From Ligilactobacillus animalis KCTC 3501 = DSM 20602 (lineage in GTDB: Bacteria > Bacillota > Bacilli > Lactobacillales > Lactobacillaceae): DNA of 64,000 bases. Location: positions 211,225 through 275,224 of the forward strand of contig NZ_AYYW01000057.1 in the NCBI RefSeq assembly GCF_001434535.1. The letters are read 5' to 3'. This document shows positions 1 through 6,891 of the stretch, one piece after another; the stretch's first letter is position 1, and every line of letters starts with the position of its first letter. Below the pieces are notes generated by a model. That model searched no databases and had not been told where the DNA came from. It saw nothing but the letters and a program-made list of their open reading frames with translations. The position numbers were made by a program, and so were the translations under genes.

Positions 1-307
1 TAGGCGAATATGCCGGCACATTAGTTACCGCGATCCCATATTTCTTAGCTTCAGCTAGGTCTAGATTATCGACCCCGACATTTCTGATCGAAACATCTTT
101 GACACCATAACCAGCCAAAGTCTTAAAAAGATCCGCTGGATACGTCCCAGTCTGAAAGCTGATAACAGCATCATATCCCTTGGACAAGCTCAAATTTTCG
201 GACGTAACTTCATCGGCAACTAATTTTATTTCAATATTATTTTTTTGAGACCAATTTTCAAAATAAGCACGTTCATCTTGACGTACATTATAAGCAATAA
301 ACTTCAT
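1..307 (-). CDS. ldhD: D-lactate dehydrogenase / D-2-hydroxyacid dehydrogenase, N-terminal part
   Basis: The gene runs off the left edge, and only the first 102 codons are visible. The product should reduce pyruvate to D-lactate with NADH in the cytoplasm. The visible protein begins MKFIAYNVRQDE and reaches VRNVGVDNLDL...VTNVPAYSP (V written for the I-R-N-V-G segment, which reads SIRNVGVDN). That order is typical of the substrate-binding domain of lactobacillal D-LDH just before the hinge to the NAD domain. ATG at 307 lies 8 nt after the P2 hairpin of the leader element. GTG (322) or TTG (325) behind GGAGT at 335-331 are in-frame alternatives, but they fall inside P2. Another D-2-hydroxyacid dehydrogenase specificity, such as hydroxyisocaproate, is possible because the catalytic domain is missing. 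Confidence 0.82.
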   Translation of the reverse strand, partial: MKFIAYNVRQDERAYFENWSQKNNIEIKLVADEVTSENLSLSKGYDAVISFQTGTYPADLFKTLAGYGVKDVSIRNVGVDNLDLAEAKKYGIAVTNVPAYSP

Positions 308-428
308 AACGAACTGCTGCACCAAATGTGACTCCAAATGAAGAAATGCAGCCTTCCTTTCTTGAATTTTAGCTAACTTTTCTTGATGATCTCACATTTT
401 AACTTCAAATCTAAAGTTAGCACTTCAA
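305..428 (-). promoter_or_regulatory. Structured 5' leader element, copy at ldhD
   Basis: P1 is a perfect 9-bp stem, GCTAACTTT (421-413) with AAAGTTAGC (380-372). Its loop carries TGAAG (407-403) and AAATGTGA (399-392). A purine-rich SD tract, AAGAAAGGAAGG (363-352), is followed at once by P2, GCTGCA (352-347) with TGCAGC (321-316). The P2 loop carries CTTCA (343-339) and TCACATTT (331-324), the complements of the two P1-loop segments in the same order. AGTTCGTT then leads to ATG. The SD and the 14-nt core AAGAAAGGAAGGCT are identical to the plsC copy, while the stems differ in sequence. Confidence 0.7.
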
Positions 429-433
429 CTCTT

Positions 434-442
434 ACTATAACA
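434..442 (-). promoter_or_regulatory. Extended -10 promoter for ldhD
   Basis: TGTTATAGT on the minus strand is an extended -10 of TGnTATAGT form. It lies inside the end of the GIY-YIG gene, with only a poor -35. The predicted start of transcription near 427 is just upstream of P1 of the leader element. Confidence 0.5.
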
Positions 443-447
443 TAAGT

Positions 448-735
448 CTATCTTAACAAATATTTCTCAGCTACTCCATGTTCACGCAAATAGCTTTCCT
501 TTTGTTGGCGTGTTAGTTGTTTGAACGCATATTCTTTTTTAAGTGCTAAACTTTTAGTCGCAAATTGCTCATGGTAGATCATTTTCACCGGGCGCCGAAC
601 ACGGGTATACTTAGCTCCCTGTCCACTATTGTGAGTCATTAAACGCTGTTTGAGATCAGTCGTAAAGCCTGTATAAAAAGTAGCATCCGCACAGCGTAAA
701 ACATAGAAAAAATACTGTTTACTCTGCTGTTCCAT
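448..735 (-). CDS. GIY-YIG domain protein (YazA/UPF0213-type)
   Basis: This 95-residue protein is a single small GIY-YIG nuclease-like domain. The signature runs [19 protein letters not shown] with [10 protein letters not shown] following, which gives the Y...YTG pair, the Arg and the His-Asn of the family. Its cellular substrate is not established for this family. The start at 735 overlaps the end of the upstream methyltransferase gene by 17 nt, so the two are probably translationally coupled; this gene pair is commonly adjacent in Firmicutes. It ends inside the ldhD promoter region. Confidence 0.88.
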   Translation of the reverse strand: MEQQSKQYFFYVLRCADATFYTGFTTDLKQRLMTHNSGQGAKYTRVRRPVKMIYHEQFATKSLALKKEYAFKQLTRQQKESYLREHGVAEKYLLR

Positions 736-1477
736 ATAAAATTTCCCTCATCTCCGGTGTATATTCATCATTTGCCTGATAAACTGTGATCGGAGGCATA
801 AAGCGCAATCCGCCTTTGCGTCCATCTTTGATCGCTTCGACTAAGACCATATTAGCTTCACGACCTGCTTTAGGATAGACTAGTTGGATCTTCTTAGGAG
901 CTAGCCGATTTTTTTGCATGCATTCAAAGATCTCCCACAGTCTATCAGGACGATGAACAAAATAAGCTTTACCTTTAGTTTTTAAAAGTGCACTACTCAT
1001 TTCGATCGTTTGAGCTAAAGTCACCGTGATCTCATGGCGGGCCAATGCCAGATAAGGGTTAGGATTTTTTTTGCTAGTTGGAAGATCCGAAAAGTACGGG
1101 GGATTACATGTGACCGTATCAAAGCTATCTTTTTTCAAATGCGTCAACGAATCGTTTAGATCAAGATTCAAGACAGTCAGCTGTTTTTCTAAAGAATTTA
1201 ATTTAACACTACGTTCAGCCATTTCAGCTAATTTAGGTTGGATCTCGACAGCCACGATCGAAGCTTTAGTTTTGTTTGTCAAAAATAGACCAACTGCCCC
1301 ATTTCCCGCACAGAGATCGACTACTTTGCCATTTTCTTTTTTTGTTGGCTCGGCAAAATGGGCCAGTAACACTGCATCCAAAGAAAAAGAAAAAACTTTT
1401 GAGCTTTGAATTATTTTGATATCGTTAGCGTATAACTGGTCGATCCGTTCATCTTCTCTCAATTCGATTTTATTCAA
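719..1477 (-). CDS. TrmN6-like SAM-dependent methyltransferase (COG4123)
   Basis: The product is predicted to be an adenine-N6 methyltransferase related to the enzyme that modifies A37 of tRNA1(Val). The SAM motif [15 protein letters not shown] lies near residue 50 and the catalytic N-P-P-Y motif ([10 protein letters not shown]) near residue 120, as expected for N6-adenine methylases. I chose TTG at 1477 ([16 protein letters not shown]) because AAGGTG lies 7 nt before it and family members start close to this ELREDERID segment. An ATG at 1516 would add 13 residues without an SD. The length of 252 residues is normal. Confidence 0.85.
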   Translation of the reverse strand: MNKIELREDERIDQLYANDIKIIQSSKVFSFSLDAVLLAHFAEPTKKENGKVVDLCAGNGAVGLFLTNKTKASIVAVEIQPKLAEMAERSVKLNSLEKQLTVLNLDLNDSLTHLKKDSFDTVTCNPPYFSDLPTSKKNPNPYLALARHEITVTLAQTIEMSSALLKTKGKAYFVHRPDRLWEIFECMQKNRLAPKKIQLVYPKAGREANMVLVEAIKDGRKGGLRFMPPITVYQANDEYTPEMREILYGTAE

Positions 1478-1545
1478 ATCAAAACACCTTCTTTTACTCT
1501 TTAACGTGACTTGCAATTTTAAGATAAATTTAGCATACTAAAAAA

Positions 1546-1553
1546 TGTATAAT
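1546..1553 (+). promoter_or_regulatory. Promoter -10 for plsC
   Basis: TATAAT at 1548-1553 is preceded by TG and has no clear -35. The predicted transcription start near 1560 coincides with the first base of the P1 stem of the leader element, which supports both calls. Confidence 0.5.
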
Positions 1554-1558
1554 AAATA

Positions 1559-1683
1559 AATAGCGCTGTCCAAGTATTGAAGCCACTTGAAAGTTAAACT
1601 GTGAGCCGGCTAGCAGCAGCGCTATCTAAGAAAGGAAGGCTATAGAACTTTCAAATATCTCACAGTCTATAGCAGTAAATACC
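1559..1683 (+). promoter_or_regulatory. Structured 5' leader element, copy at plsC (best example)
   Basis: P1 is ATAGCGCTG (1560-1568) with CAGCGCTAT (1617-1625), 9 bp. Its loop holds TTGAAAGTT (1587-1595) and CTGTGAG (1599-1605). The SD tract AAAGGAAGG (1631-1639) is 45 nt from the ATG, with no in-frame ATG, GTG or TTG between. P2 is GCTATAGA (1639-1646) with TCTATAGC (1666-1673). Its loop holds AACTTTCAA (1646-1654) and CTCACAG (1659-1665), perfect 9- and 7-nt complements of the P1-loop segments. The start codon is 10 nt after P2. Confidence 0.75.
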
Positions 1684-2310
1684 ATGTTTTATTCATTTAT
1701 TCGAGGCCTAGTTAGGTTTCTTGTTTATCTGATCAACGGTAAACCAAACTTTGAAGGCAAAGAAAACTTACCTTCAGGAAATTATATTTTGGTTGGCCCA
1801 CACCGCACTTGGTTTGATCCCTTGTATTTTGCCTTAGCAGCTTCTCCTAAAAAATTCAGCTTCATGGCAAAAGAAGAACTTTTCAAAAATCCAATTTTGC
1901 GGTTTATCCTAAAACATGCCAACGCTTTTCCGGTCAACCGAAAAAATCCTGGTCCCTCTGTGATCAAGACCCCAGTCAAGTTGCTTAAAAAAAGTGATCT
2001 TTCTTTGATCATGTTTCCTTCTGGGACTAGACATTCACAGGAAATGAAAGGGGGCGTCGTTTTGATCGCTAAAATGACTGGTGTCCCGATCGTTCCTGCC
2101 GTTTACCAAGGGCCCTTGACCTTAAAAACACTCTTTAGTCGTAAAAAGACAACTGTTCGCTTTGGTGAACCGATCTACGTTGATCGCAAAACTAAATTGA
2201 CCGATGAGACCCAAGCAACGATCATCAATGAAATGGAACAAGCCTTTACCAAACTGGACAAAGCGATCGATCCAAACTTCCACTACATCGATCCTACAAC
2301 AAAAAAATAA
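1684..2310 (+). CDS. plsC: 1-acyl-sn-glycerol-3-phosphate acyltransferase
   Basis: The enzyme acylates lysophosphatidic acid to phosphatidic acid at the inner face of the membrane. The HX4D catalytic motif is PHRTWFD at about residues 39-45, the substrate motif is FPSGTRHS at about residues 111-118, and VPIVPAVYQG forms the fourth block. A hydrophobic N-terminal segment (FIRGLVRFLVYLI) fits membrane association. The length of 208 is usual. The start has no SD at normal spacing; its only SD lies upstream of a hairpin (see the leader entry). It is monocistronic, with a strong terminator immediately after the stop. Confidence 0.9.
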   Translation: MFYSFIRGLVRFLVYLINGKPNFEGKENLPSGNYILVGPHRTWFDPLYFALAASPKKFSFMAKEELFKNPILRFILKHANAFPVNRKNPGPSVIKTPVKLLKKSDLSLIMFPSGTRHSQEMKGGVVLIAKMTGVPIVPAVYQGPLTLKTLFSRKKTTVRFGEPIYVDRKTKLTDETQATIINEMEQAFTKLDKAIDPNFHYIDPTTKK

Positions 2311-2353
2311 CTAAAAATAGGTTGGACTCGCAAGTCACAACCTATTTTTAGTT
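2309..2353. terminator. Bidirectional terminator plsC / yneF-like gene
   Basis: A perfect 16-bp stem, AACTAAAAATAGGTTG with its complement at 2338-2353, is flanked by A and T tracts. It can terminate the converging genes on both strands. Confidence 0.9.
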
Positions 2354-2358
2354 TTAAA

Positions 2359-2583
2359 TTACTTTTTAGACATATTTTGCTTCATTGAAGCCATCATTTG
2401 ATGAAGTTTCTTTTCAGAAGGCTTTTGCCCCATCTGAATCATCATCGTCCGCAACATCTGTTCATTGATCGGCGGATTTTTCTTCAAATAGTCTTCCATG
2501 TACTTACGAGCAGCAAAGAAACCACCAACAAAGCCAAGGATAAGCGCTAAGACTACAAGTACGATCCAAATTCCAGTAGACAT
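2359..2583 (-). CDS. UPF0154 (YneF-like) small membrane protein
   Basis: The protein has 74 residues. A single N-terminal transmembrane helix (about residues 5-24, [21 protein letters not shown]) is followed by a basic stretch ([23 protein letters not shown]) and a Met/Lys-rich tail, the exact layout of the UPF0154 family. The function is unknown in the family. It is preceded by GGGGGTG and sits near lexA, as yneF does in Bacillus. Confidence 0.85.
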   Translation of the reverse strand: MSTGIWIVLVVLALILGFVGGFFAARKYMEDYLKKNPPINEQMLRTMMIQMGQKPSEKKLHQMMASMKQNMSKK

Positions 2584-2663
2584 TTCAGCACCCCCTTCTC
2601 ATTATATTCATTCAACTACTTATTCTACACAAGTTATCCTTAAAAATAAAGCGCTAAACGACT

Positions 2664-2960
2664 TTAATTATCACGCAAACCACGTTCACGTTGGATCTTT
2701 TTGACCTTTTCTGGCGTAACTTCATTGCCATCTTTATCGTAGACTTGTAACATTTCTACGTGACTACGGAAGTTTTCTCTAAACATCGCTAAGTAAGTCT
2801 TACGCAATTCTTGTTGTTCTTCTTTTTCAGCTTCTGTTAGCGTGCCTTCTTTTTTCTTTTTAGATAATTCATTGATGCGATCGATCAGTTCTTGGGGGAT
2901 CGCACCTTTTTTTGCTTCCGTCGTTTCTGACGCTTGTTCTAATTTTTCGTCTTTTTCCAT
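2664..2960 (-). CDS. DUF896 family protein (YnzC-like)
   Basis: The protein has 98 residues. The central segment IDRINELSKKKKEGTLTEAEKEEQQELRKTYL is the helical-hairpin signature of DUF896, and the tail (VTPEKVKKIQRERGLRDN) is also typical. I chose ATG at 2960 (MEKDEKLEQ) because GAGG lies about 8 nt upstream; a longer frame to 2993 has no SD. DUF896 genes lie beside lexA in many Firmicutes and have been linked to the SOS response, but the molecular role is not known. Confidence 0.85.
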   Translation of the reverse strand: MEKDEKLEQASETTEAKKGAIPQELIDRINELSKKKKEGTLTEAEKEEQQELRKTYLAMFRENFRSHVEMLQVYDKDGNEVTPEKVKKIQRERGLRDN

Positions 2961-3053
2961 GTTAAATTCCTCTTTTCCAAGATGATCTATCATTTATATT
3001 CTATCTCAAAATTTTAAGAAAGTCATTAACTTAGTCACTTTCTCTAGATAAAG

Positions 3054-3093
3054 CAAACGCTTGTTTGTAACTGTTGGTTTTCTATGTTATAAT
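3054..3093 (+). promoter_or_regulatory. lexA promoter with LexA-like operator
   Basis: TTGTAA (3065-3070), a 17-nt spacer and TATAAT (3088-3093) form a near-consensus promoter with an upstream TGn extension. CAAAC-N4-GTTTG at 3054-3067 overlaps the -35. It resembles the Gram-positive LexA box CGAAC-N4-GTTCG with symmetric changes, as expected for autoregulation. Confidence 0.7.
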
Positions 3094-3124
3094 TACCCTA
3101 TAAAAATGTATTGAGGTGTTCAAA

Positions 3125-3748
3125 ATGACAAAAGCATCCGAAAAAAGACAGCTAAACATTTTGCGTTTTATCTACAATACAGTTGAGAGCAAAGGTTATC
3201 CACCGACTGTACGCGAGATCTGCCAAGCAGTCTCCCTTTCTTCGACCTCAACTGTACACGGTCATTTAGCACGCTTAACTAAGAAAGGCTTTCTTAAAAA
3301 AGATCCTACTAAGCCACGGGCAATGGAAGTTACTCCAGCTGGTCTAGACGCTTTGGGGATCAAAACGACCTTAAATGAGATCCCCGTTGTCGGAACGGTA
3401 ACTGCAGGGATGCCGATCTTAACCGTTGAAGAAACAACTGATTATTTCCCATTACCACCTAATTTAAGCGATGCCAATGATTTGTTCATGTTGAACATCC
3501 GTGGTGAAAGCATGATCGATGCTGGGATCTTAGATGGTGATCAAGTTATCGTTAGAAAACAATCTGCTGCTGACAATGGTGATATCGTGATCGCCATGAC
3601 CGAAGACGATGAAGCAACGTGCAAGCGATTCTACAAAGAAGACGGATATTTTAGATTACAACCTGAAAATGAAACGATGGATCCGATCATCTTGGATAAT
3701 GTCGTAATTTTAGGCAAAGTCATTGGGCTCTACCGTGATATGATCTAA
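3125..3748 (+). CDS. lexA: SOS repressor LexA
   Basis: The product represses DNA-damage genes and self-cleaves when RecA is activated. The winged-helix N-terminus carries [23 protein letters not shown] as recognition region. The C-terminal peptidase domain shows the Ala-Gly cleavage site in VTAGMPIL, the nucleophile Ser in [10 protein letters not shown] and the general-base Lys in [12 protein letters not shown]. It has 207 residues. I chose ATG at 3125, 6 nt after GAGGTG; the in-frame GTG at 3116 lies inside that SD. It has its own promoter and terminator. Confidence 0.96.
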   Translation: MTKASEKRQLNILRFIYNTVESKGYPPTVREICQAVSLSSTSTVHGHLARLTKKGFLKKDPTKPRAMEVTPAGLDALGIKTTLNEIPVVGTVTAGMPILTVEETTDYFPLPPNLSDANDLFMLNIRGESMIDAGILDGDQVIVRKQSAADNGDIVIAMTEDDEATCKRFYKEDGYFRLQPENETMDPIILDNVVILGKVIGLYRDMI

Positions 3749-3762
3749 AGTCAATATTTTAG

Positions 3763-3797
3763 CAACTAGGAGTTTACCGACTTCTAGTTTTTTTATT
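3763..3797 (+). terminator. lexA terminator
   Basis: The imperfect stem AACTAG...CTAGTT is followed by a run of seven T on the plus strand, 15 nt after the lexA stop. Confidence 0.75.
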
Positions 3798-3799
3798 CA

Positions 3800-3832
3800 A
3801 AAAAAAGATGCCTCAAAGTGCATCTTTTAGAA
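3800..3832 (-). terminator. recN terminator
   Basis: On the minus strand AAAGATGCACTTTGAGGCATCTTT forms a stem ending in an eight-T tract directly after the recN stop. Confidence 0.85.
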
Positions 3833-5512
3833 CTATTTACTTGCCTTAGCCATTTTTAGCAATTCTTCTGCATGTTCTAGCGTCAAAGTCGTGATCGAAG
3901 AACCCGATAACATTCGGGCTAATTCTTCGATCCGTTCCTTATCGTTTAAGATCGTCAGCGAAGTTTCAGTCCGACCATTAGCTACATGCTTAGCAATAAA
4001 GTAGTGATGGTCTGCCACAGCTGCGACCTGTGGTAAATGCGTGATACACAACACTTGCGAATTAGTTGCGATCTGACTGATCTTTTCTGCGATTGCCTGG
4101 GCGACGCGCCCACTGACTCCAGTATCGACCTCATCGAAAATAATACTCGTCACACCCTTATTTTGGGCAAAGATCGTCTTTAGCGCGAGCATGATCCGCG
4201 ACAATTCACCACCAGAAGCGATCTTTGCTAAAGCGCCCATTTCTTCTCCGGGGTTAGTTTGAATGTAAAATTCGACCCGATCAAGCCCAGTCTCAGTCAA
4301 TTGCCCGTTCTCTGGTAAAAAACGTACTTCAAAAACAGCTTTATCCATATAAAGCGCACTTAATTGCTGATGGATCTCATTTTCAAGGCGTTTAGCAGTC
4401 TGTTTGCGTAACTCGCTGATCTCTAGTGCTAATTCTTTTGCCTTGGCGTGAGCTTCTTTGACCTGTTCGACTTGCTGCTCTAAGTTTTCATCGCTTTGTT
4501 GCATCGTTTCAAGCTCGTGTTTTATCTTATCGTAATAAGCCAAGATCGTTTCGATCGAATCACCATATTTACGCTTGAGCTGATGGATCGTTTCGAGCCG
4601 TGCCTCAATTGAATTTAGCAGTTCTTCATCCCACTCCAGATCACTTAATTGCCCTGAAACTTCATGTGCTGCATCTTGCAGATTATAAAAAGCATCAGAA
4701 ACCTTTTCGTAGATCGCGGCTAATTCAGAATTGAACTCAGCCACATCTTCTAATTCACTCATGACATTTCCTAGAACGCTCATCACATCTAATTCTTCAC
4801 CATTTAGTGCTTGATAACTCATCTCTAAGGCGTGATGGATCGTTTGATAATTATCTAATTGACGTTTTTGTTCTTGGAGCTCTTCTTCTTCGCCCTCGTG
4901 TAACTGCGCCTCACTGATCTCATTAACTTGAAATTGTAACATATCGAGTCTTTGAGCCCACTCATGCGCATTTTTCTCGCGTTGCTCCAGTGCTTGCGAA
5001 AGGCGACGATAATTGGCATAAAGTGCCTGGTATTGTGTCAATTTAGCTAGGATCTCAGGCTGATAATTATCAACTAGGGCTAAATGGCGCTCAGGATCCA
5101 TCAATTCTTGATGCTCATTTTGTCCGTGGATATCGATCAAGGTTTGCCCTACCTGCCGTAATGTGCCCAAATTGACCAAAACACCATTTATCCGGCAAAC
5201 ATTTTTACCACTGCGATAAATATTGCGTTGTAAGATCAAAACGTCATCTTCACATTCGATCCCAAATTCATCTAAAAGCTCATATGTGCGCATCGCTTTA
5301 GGAATGGTAAATTGCCCCTGGAGTAACGACTTATTAGCTCCCTTGCGGATAAAATCACTCGAGCCACGTCCACCTGCTAGTAGTCCTAAAGCATCGATAA
5401 TGATAGATTTACCAGCCCCTGTTTCACCAGTCAAGACCGTCATATTCGTTCCAAAATCAACGGTCAACTGCTCAATAATTGCAAAATCACGGATCATTAA
5501 TTCTTGTAACAA
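3833..5512 (-). CDS. recN: DNA repair protein RecN
   Basis: RecN is an SMC-like ATPase that acts in double-strand-break repair. Walker A is TGETGAGKSIIIDALGLL at about residues 29-46, and the long coiled coil spans about 150-390. The ABC signature is ASGGELSRIMLALK, Walker B is IIFDEVDTGVSG and the H-loop is CITHLPQVAA. It has 559 residues, the usual length. The start is TTG (5512) with AGGAAAG 5 nt upstream; a second SD tract lies further up, behind a small hairpin (5525-5543). It follows argR by 58 nt, the same order as in Bacillus. Confidence 0.95.
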   Translation of the reverse strand: MLQELMIRDFAIIEQLTVDFGTNMTVLTGETGAGKSIIIDALGLLAGGRGSSDFIRKGANKSLLQGQFTIPKAMRTYELLDEFGIECEDDVLILQRNIYRSGKNVCRINGVLVNLGTLRQVGQTLIDIHGQNEHQELMDPERHLALVDNYQPEILAKLTQYQALYANYRRLSQALEQREKNAHEWAQRLDMLQFQVNEISEAQLHEGEEEELQEQKRQLDNYQTIHHALEMSYQALNGEELDVMSVLGNVMSELEDVAEFNSELAAIYEKVSDAFYNLQDAAHEVSGQLSDLEWDEELLNSIEARLETIHQLKRKYGDSIETILAYYDKIKHELETMQQSDENLEQQVEQVKEAHAKAKELALEISELRKQTAKRLENEIHQQLSALYMDKAVFEVRFLPENGQLTETGLDRVEFYIQTNPGEEMGALAKIASGGELSRIMLALKTIFAQNKGVTSIIFDEVDTGVSGRVAQAIAEKISQIATNSQVLCITHLPQVAAVADHHYFIAKHVANGRTETSLTILNDKERIEELARMLSGSSITTLTLEHAEELLKMAKASK

Positions 5513-5524
5513 AGTACTTTCCTG

Positions 5525-5556
5525 CTGTTGCTAAGAGTAACAGTTTTTCCTTTCCC
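5525..5556 (-). promoter_or_regulatory. SD-hairpin-start arrangement at recN (partial leader element)
   Basis: GGGAAAGGAAAAA is followed by the hairpin CTGTT-N9-AACAG (5543-5525), then CAGGAAAGTACT and the TTG start. The geometry (SD, hairpin, CAG, start 12 nt later) matches the leader family, but no P1 partner is evident and a normal SD is also present after the hairpin. Confidence 0.35.
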
Positions 5557-5570
5557 AAAATCTAAAAGTC

Positions 5571-6029
5571 CTATTTATCATCGATCAAAGCCAATAATTT
5601 ACGCTCGATCTGCAATGCATCCTCATTTGAGCGTGCAAAGAGCATGATCGTGTCATCATCGCCTAAAGTAGCAAAGACTTCATCATAGTTCATTTGTGAG
5701 ATCAAGCTCGAAAGCGCTGGCCCATTACCAGGCAAAACTTTGACCATACATAGATCACGGTGACAGTCAGAAACAAGATAGGCGTCACGCAAAACTTTCC
5801 TTAGTTTTTTTTCGGTATTATCCTTCTTGGTCGTCGGTAAACTATACCGATACGATCCATCTGGCGTTGGGACTTTGATCAACTGCATCTCTTTTACGTC
5901 ACGTGAGATAGTAGCTTGAGTCACTTCAACTCCCTTAGCTGAAAGGAGACTAACAAAGTCTTCTTGCCGATAAATCGCATTATCCTGGATCATTTTTTTA
6001 ATAATTCGTTGTCTATCTTGTTTTCTCAC
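5571..6029 (-). CDS. argR: Arginine repressor ArgR
   Basis: ArgR is a hexameric arginine-dependent regulator of arginine metabolism. The N-terminal winged helix carries VTQATISRDVKEMQL (Ser-Arg contact pair), and the C-terminal oligomerisation and arginine-binding domain carries VFATLGDDDTIMLFARS with the expected Gly-Asp-Asp. It has 152 residues. The start is GTG at 6029 behind GGAAGGATG. The argR-recN pairing next to tlyA, ispA and xse genes is conserved in Firmicutes. Confidence 0.93.
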   Translation of the reverse strand: MRKQDRQRIIKKMIQDNAIYRQEDFVSLLSAKGVEVTQATISRDVKEMQLIKVPTPDGSYRYSLPTTKKDNTEKKLRKVLRDAYLVSDCHRDLCMVKVLPGNGPALSSLISQMNYDEVFATLGDDDTIMLFARSNEDALQIERKLLALIDDK

Positions 6030-6049
6030 TGAGAAATCATCCTTCCTAC

Positions 6050-6877
6050 CTACTTATCTTTTTGATGAAGTAATGTTTGATGGGCTTGTTTGATCACCGC
6101 ACTTGGATCGACATTCGCACTGATCGTTGCAGTCTCTGAGGTTGAACGCAAATGAACTAAAAATTCAATATTTCCTTCACCACCCGTGATCGGTGAAAAA
6201 TCAAGGTCTAAAACATCATAGCCTGCTTTGACAGCAAAAGCGATCAACTCTTGGGCTACTTCTAAATGAACTTTTTCATCCCGAACGATCCCATGCTTAC
6301 CGACCTTTTCACGGCCCGCCTCAAATTGAGGCTTGATCAAAGCCACCACGTCTCCGCCCGGCTCCAAGATCGCATGTAAAGTCGGCAAAATAAGTTGTAA
6401 AGAAATAAAAGAAACATCGATCGTCGCAAAATCAGGGCGTCCAGCAGTAAAATCTTCTAATTTACTGTAGCGAAAGTTAGTATTCTCCATCACAACGACT
6501 CGCGGATCTTGGCGCAACTTCCAAGCTAATTGATTAGTTCCCACATCGAGAGCATAACTCAACTTAGCCCCTTTTTGTAAGGCGACATCAGTAAAGCCCC
6601 CCGTAGATGAACCAATATCAAGGACTGTCTTATTTTTGGTACTTAGTTTAAAGACTTTGAGCGCTTTTTCAAGCTTTAAGCCACCACGACTAACATAAGG
6701 AATTTTTTTACCCTTAAAATGTAATTTGACACTTGGATCGATCTTTTCACCTGGTTTATCTAAGCGTTCTTCATTTTCACCTAAGATCTCGCCTGCCATA
6801 ACTGCACGTTTTGCTTGTTCGCGTGTCTCGAATAGACCCTGCTTGACCAATAATACATCTACACGTTCTTTTTTCAT
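6050..6877 (-). CDS. tlyA: TlyA family rRNA 2'-O-methyltransferase
   Basis: An N-terminal S4 RNA-binding domain (RVDVLLVKQGLFETREQAKRAVMAGEI, residues 4-30) is followed by an FtsJ-type Rossmann domain. That domain has the SAM motif VLDIGSSTGGFTDVAL at about residue 85 and DVSFISLQLILPT near the active site. Relatives methylate cytidines of 16S/23S rRNA; the exact target here is not shown. It has 275 residues, in a run between ispA and argR with 14-20 nt gaps. Confidence 0.9.
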   Translation of the reverse strand: MKKERVDVLLVKQGLFETREQAKRAVMAGEILGENEERLDKPGEKIDPSVKLHFKGKKIPYVSRGGLKLEKALKVFKLSTKNKTVLDIGSSTGGFTDVALQKGAKLSYALDVGTNQLAWKLRQDPRVVVMENTNFRYSKLEDFTAGRPDFATIDVSFISLQLILPTLHAILEPGGDVVALIKPQFEAGREKVGKHGIVRDEKVHLEVAQELIAFAVKAGYDVLDLDFSPITGGEGNIEFLVHLRSTSETATISANVDPSAVIKQAHQTLLHQKDK

Positions 6878-6891
6878 ACTTACATCCTTAC

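Noticed and set aside
1559..1683. Known metabolite riboswitch upstream of plsC
   Set aside because: The sequence lacks the conserved cores I know for purine, SAM, TPP, FMN, preQ1, fluoride or Mn riboswitches, and the same element precedes unrelated genes.
5223..5534. Plus-strand 103-codon frame opposite recN
   Set aside because: Low-complexity Ser/Pro-rich shadow of recN codons; no SD or promoter.
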